Positions 59,611 through 64,000 of a DNA stretch of 64,000 nucleotides are shown piece by piece (the stretch's first letter is position 1; each line of letters begins with the position of its first letter). The translations under genes and the position numbers were made by a program. Origin of the DNA: Crotalaria pallida (taxonomy: Eukaryota > Streptophyta > Magnoliopsida > Fabales > Fabaceae); NCBI GenBank assembly GCA_037953625.1, contig CM075655.1, positions 80,193,501-80,257,500 on the forward strand. The letters are read 5' to 3'. The notes under the pieces are model-generated. The model was not told the origin of the DNA. It saw only the letters and a program-made list of their open reading frames with translations, and did not search any database.

Positions 59611-60497
59611 CAATGTTGTCAGAACCGAACCGGACATCAAACCAGAAGAAGCTCCGTATAGGGTTTAACCGTATTAACCGGTTAAGCCGGAAGGTTAGAC
59701 CAACATTTATATATATAATAAAAAAATTAAAAAAAATACACTACAAAATCCACTTAATATAAAAAAAAATTAAAAACAAATAAAGTAACTAGTTTAAAAT
59801 AGATAATAGACTAAACAAGTAACTAATTTAAAAATTCAGAATAAACAACTTTTAAAGTCTCTATTTTTTACTATATTAAGGGGTAAAACTTGGCCGCATG
59901 AGTTCCTATATATGATGTGTTGGAAGCAACCTACTCTAGAACTAATGAACTATGGAGAAACTGAAAAAACGAAAGAAAAATTTACCCATAAACGAAAGAA
60001 AATGAAAAACGCAAAGGAGGCCAGAGGAAGACTGTTTGACCGTAGAAACAAATACAAAAGCAAAGAAACTACTCCACCAAATTGTACCCAAAAAGCAAAC
60101 TGACTTCCTGGTTTGGCTGTTTGAAGGGAGTGGGTAGGTCGACGATGAGGCGCCGGTGGCTGCACGGCGGTGAGGTGGGTGGCGGCTTCGTAAGGTTCTC
60201 TCCCTTCTTTCTTTTCTTTTCTTCGTTCTATCGAATATCGATCTGTACTCTGGAGGAGACTAGGAGTCAGTGTAGCGTTACTAGGATTTTCTTTTTCTTT
60301 TTTTTTTTTTTTTAAATAAATGCACTAGTTAAACCGGGACCGGTTTTAGCGGTTCAACCCGGTCCGAAGACATTACCCAACGGGTTTTTACGGTTCCAAT
60401 GCAGAAGCGGTTTTGGCAGCATTAATAACCGGAAACATAATCGATCGGCGGTTCGACCGGTTCGACCGGCCGGTCCGGTCCGGGTTTGATAACCATG
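59611..60497. mobile_element. hAT-type non-autonomous DNA transposon
   Basis: 887 bp flanked by the perfect 8-bp duplication ACCCCAAG (59603-59610 and 60498-60505). The ends are imperfect inverted repeats: CAATGTTGTCAGAACC at the left and the inverse of CATGGTTATCAAACCC at the right, both rich in ACCGG. An 8-bp duplication with CA...TG ends is the hAT signature. No transposase frame is seen. Confidence 0.85.
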
Positions 60498-60505
60498 ACC
60501 CCAAG

Positions 60506-63500
60506 TGTAACACCCCGCAAATTCCTCGTATTAATTTAAAATACTAAAGAGATTTATTTTTAATAAAAGTGTTTTGAAAGAGTATTTCTTAAATGAATTT
60601 CTTAATCCATGTTTTGAAAGTGTTGAGTGATTTTAAAGAAATGGTTTTCATGAAATAAAGTTATGGGTTTTAGAGTCGAGTTTGAGAAATAATTATGGGT
60701 TTAATATTTTTTTTATGCTTTAAAGAAATTATGAATTTTAGACATGAATCATTTTATGATGAAAAGGATTGTTTTCTATATATGTGCGTGTGTGTGAGCA
60801 TTTCGTGTATGTATGAGTGGTATTACTATATATGCTTGAGGTTATATGGAATTAAATTAGTAAAAGAAGATGATAATGCATGAATGTATGTATGTATGTG
60901 TCTATGTGAAATACGTGTGTATGTGCATGCATATGGGGTAAACCTAGAATTTTTAATTGTTGAGCAAGAAACCAAATAGGACTAAGCTAGAACCATAAAG
61001 CAACTAAGTTAGTGGAAATCCTAACTAGAAGCCAAAAGCAACTAAACCTAAGAGACATAGTTCCTTAATTTCCTCCACCATGTCCCCTTAAATTTGATAA
61101 TCTCCACCCATGCAACAAATGGAGTTACCAAAATTGCCCTCCCATTTGCACCCTTGGCCGAATTTCCTTGAGGACAAAAGAGGAAAATCTTATGTCTTTA
61201 CCTTTGCCTATATATAGTCGAGTGGTGTGAAGGGTTGGCTAATTCATTTCTTCACTTTCACCCTTTATTTCTTTCATTTCCCTTCACTTTCCAAACACAC
61301 TTGTTGAGAGCAAAAATCAAGCTCTCAACACATAGAGAAAAGAGAGAGAGGGCCGTGAGCTAGGGAGAGGAAGAAGAAGAAACCAAGTCCAAAAACCTAA
61401 GCCTTCCTTGAAGATCCAAGACATTAGAAGCTAGAAGATCAACCCTTTTTGGTGGGTAGTTCGAACAAGCATGAAGAATTGTAGTGGTATAGATTTTCTC
61501 TTTGATTTTGTAATTTTCCTTTCTGCATGTTCTATTTATGTTTGATCATGAACTTCTAAGACTCAAAGCAACTTGTAAACTTCTAACAAACGGATTCTAT
61601 AACTCGTTTAAGGTCTTCATGAAAGATCTTAAAGTTTTTCAACATAAATCTTAAAGATCTAAAAAGTTTTGAGATTTTTGTAAAACTTAAAGTGAATCTC
61701 TTTACATGTTAATTTCTCAAAGCTTGAAGGAACTTGTAAACGTCTAATCAACGGACTTCCTAACTTGTTTAAAGTTTTTCATAAGAGATCCTAAAGCTTT
61801 TTAAACTAAATCTTCTAAATCTAAAGGTTTGATGATATTCTTGTGAAGTTTAAAATAAATCCTATTGCATGTTGAATTTTCTTCCTTAAACCGTGATTTA
61901 AAGATGTGTGTAAGAGTTTATTTGGTTAATAAATTTGTGATCTAAACTTGCTTAATAATAAAATTGAGATCTCTTGTGTGCATGTTGATTGATGATGATG
62001 TTGATGATTTGGGTTCATGCATGTGTTGAATGAACCTTGATCTTGAATTCTAAGAATAAATAAACTTATAAAACCCTAGATCAAGAGCCATATGATTCGG
62101 CCATGAATAAAATCATGAGTCTTAATGCTTTTTAATTTACTCTAAGTCTTTGCATGTTGATCTTATGTTTAGAAAAGTTAATTTGAGTGGTTGAAATGTT
62201 TGATTTTGATTTGGTTTTGATAAAACTTTGAATTTTGGGTTTTGACTTCTTCTTACTCAAAGTGATTTAAATATTTGATTTGTACTATTATTTGATTTCA
62301 CGACTTGATCTACAAGATTTAGATACATGCATGTTATTTTCAAGTGAAAAAGACTTGATTTTTCTTAAGGCCCATCACGGTTTTATAAGAAACCAAGGAA
62401 ACAAGTTTTTGGAAAAATGATTTTTAACTTGATTCATGTTTTGTGATCTTGCATGTGAAAGCTTGAAGTTAAGTCTTGATTTTTAGTGATGATGTTTTGG
62501 TTTTTATGCTTGAAAAAGAAAATAATATTCTTTTTAAGAAAATGCATGCTTTGATTTAGGAACCTTGTGTTTTGGTATGTTGAAAAAGTGAACCTAAAAC
62601 TTTGTTTTGTCAAAAGGAGGTTCGGCCTATACATCCTAAATAGACTAGGGTTCTTTTTCATAAGGTGACTTAAAAGTAATGAACATGTCTTGAAGAATTA
62701 TGTTAAATGAATTTGTTTGAAGTGGTGTTATAAATGTTTGTTTTCATTCGGTTTTAGCATTAAAAATAAGACTTTGATGTAATGTTTTGCTTTAATAAAT
62801 TGATTTAAGTAAAAGGAATAAATTAAAGTCTAATAATTTCTCCAAGTAGAGCTCACGGTTTTAAATATGAAAGAGAGAGTAAATAATTTGTTTCATGAAA
62901 AAGAAAGTGAAATTAAAGTGCTTAAAATAAATCAAATTGATTTATGTGATTTGAATTGGTGATGTTTGACTTGTTTTCCTTGATTCATTCGGCCATATAG
63001 TTTAAATAAGTTAGGAAGTCTAGTGGCATGAAATAAAATGTACATGGTAGTTTTTGAAAGGATTTGAGTTGTTTAAAGTAAGAAAAATAAATATAAAAAT
63101 GTTTGGTTTAAATCTTGATTCAATTTGGTTGTGAACATATGCATGACTAAGTGTTTTGTTTTGTGACAATGAATTATTTGTAAGTGGTATGATTGCATGG
63201 ACGCTAACTAAGTTGATTATATGCTTCTAATTGATTAATAAAGTGTTGCTTGTGGTTGTGTGTGAAGTTGATGTTGTATGAAACTGCTTTTAGAATAATT
63301 CGATTTGATTTACTTGGGATTTTTGGGATTGTGTTTATGGCTGTCCAGAATTGTTTGGACTTGCCTCTTATATTTAAAAACGTTTTCATGTGATTTAAAG
63401 TAAAGTTTTCAAGAGATAATTGATTTAAGAAAAACTCGAATTAAAAACGGTGAATTTTTCGGTGTTTTCAAAACGTAATTAAGGTGCTGTCCAAAACGGA

Positions 63501-64000
63501 CCAGCAACCAAACTAAATAATTTAAATGACTTTACATGGTGTTTTCAAATGATTTTTGGAAGGTACTTAAGGTATTATAAATATCAGAGTTGTTTGAAAG
63601 AAAACGGTTATGTTTTAAGTTTTCCGACGAGGAATGAGAGGTGTTTAAGTTACGAAAAAGATTTTCTTAATACAAGTTAATAACCTAAGCGTATTTTATT
63701 TAGTACGAGGAATTTGAAAGACGAGGGATTGGGGCAGCTAGCAGCGACAAGGATCCGCGGAGACGGTACGCATTAAAACGCTGGACCTCAGGTGAGAGAG
63801 AAGCTTTCCTAAGACACCGTGGTAGCTAGGTGATTTATTAGGACGTTCCGTATCATCTCAAAGATCGGAACTAAGTGGTTCAGAGTTAGTAGTATAAGTG
63901 GCAATTGTTTGTGTTGTGTGGCCACTTATGCGAAGGTGACAATGACCACATTGTTATTGTGTGCTGATTGTGTGTGGATAACATGTTTATATTTATCCAT
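60506..64000 (+). mobile_element. Partial copy of the 5.9-kb LTR-like element, cut by the window edge
   Basis: Begins TGTAACACCCCGC immediately after the hAT target duplication and matches the reverse complement of about 11621-8170, including the block near 63785-63900 (matching 8300-8410). A TATATATAG box lies at about 61208-61216, some 700 bp in, with a CT-rich downstream stretch, as expected for U3/R of an LTR. Short open frames have no domain. Its far end, and therefore whether it is a solo LTR or part of a full element, lies outside the window. Confidence 0.8.

Overview
This is plant nuclear DNA from a repeat-rich flowering-plant (eudicot) chromosome. The evidence is spliced plant gene structure, plant-only retrotransposon lineages (sirevirus, Athila, chromovirus), and CACTA, hAT and L1-type elements. 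A legume would fit the general look, but nothing in the sequence settles the species. About 85-90% of the window is transposable element. One host gene is readable: a two-LIM-domain (WLIM2-like) actin-binding protein on the minus strand at 56188-58162, in five exons.

Layout. Bases 1-1853 are unassigned AT-rich flank. Bases 1859-52511 are one sirevirus (Ty1/copia, minus strand) flanked by the 5-bp target duplication GTAGA. It has been inflated from about 10.5 kb to 50.6 kb by later insertions, most of them dated by their own target duplications:
(a) 4661-24447, a tandem LTR-gag-LTR-gag-LTR array of a pol-less chromovirus-type element (minus strand) inside the sirevirus extra ORF. One of its LTRs carries a further 5.9-kb LTR-like insertion (5705-11621, TSD ACCAT).
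(b) 25897-40652, a second sirevirus (plus strand, TSD TTAGT) inside the RNase H. It is itself split by an intact, very young Athila-clade Ty3/gypsy element (28251-38209, TSD CTAAC, one 1898-codon gag-pol ORF, LTRs differing at one site by eye).
(c) 43686-47591, a non-autonomous CACTA transposon (TSD TTG) inside gag. It carries captured fragments of an MLO gene and a fructokinase gene, and a small L1 tail with an 18-bp duplication.
(d) 49488-51143, a solo sirevirus LTR (TSD CTCGA) inside the 5' LTR.

To the right lie weak gene or LINE relics (52517-55245), a 5'-truncated L1-type LINE tail (about 55246-55929), the LIM gene, a fold-back repeat in its third intron, a hAT-type non-autonomous element with an 8-bp duplication (59611-60497), and, directly abutting that, an inverted partial copy of the 5.9-kb LTR-like element that runs off the window (60506-64000).

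How it works together. The LIM gene is the only locus that looks functional for the host. The Athila element is the only mobile element with an unbroken coding sequence. The outer sirevirus, inner sirevirus and chromovirus gag copies are all broken by stops, frameshifts or deletion. The most unusual signal is a set of eight aligned palindromes in one sirevirus LTR family. They have switched from AATCGATT to mostly ACTCGAGT while keeping dyad symmetry, and the same ACTCGAGT octamer recurs in the outer sirevirus LTRs and in its pol/extra-ORF spacer.
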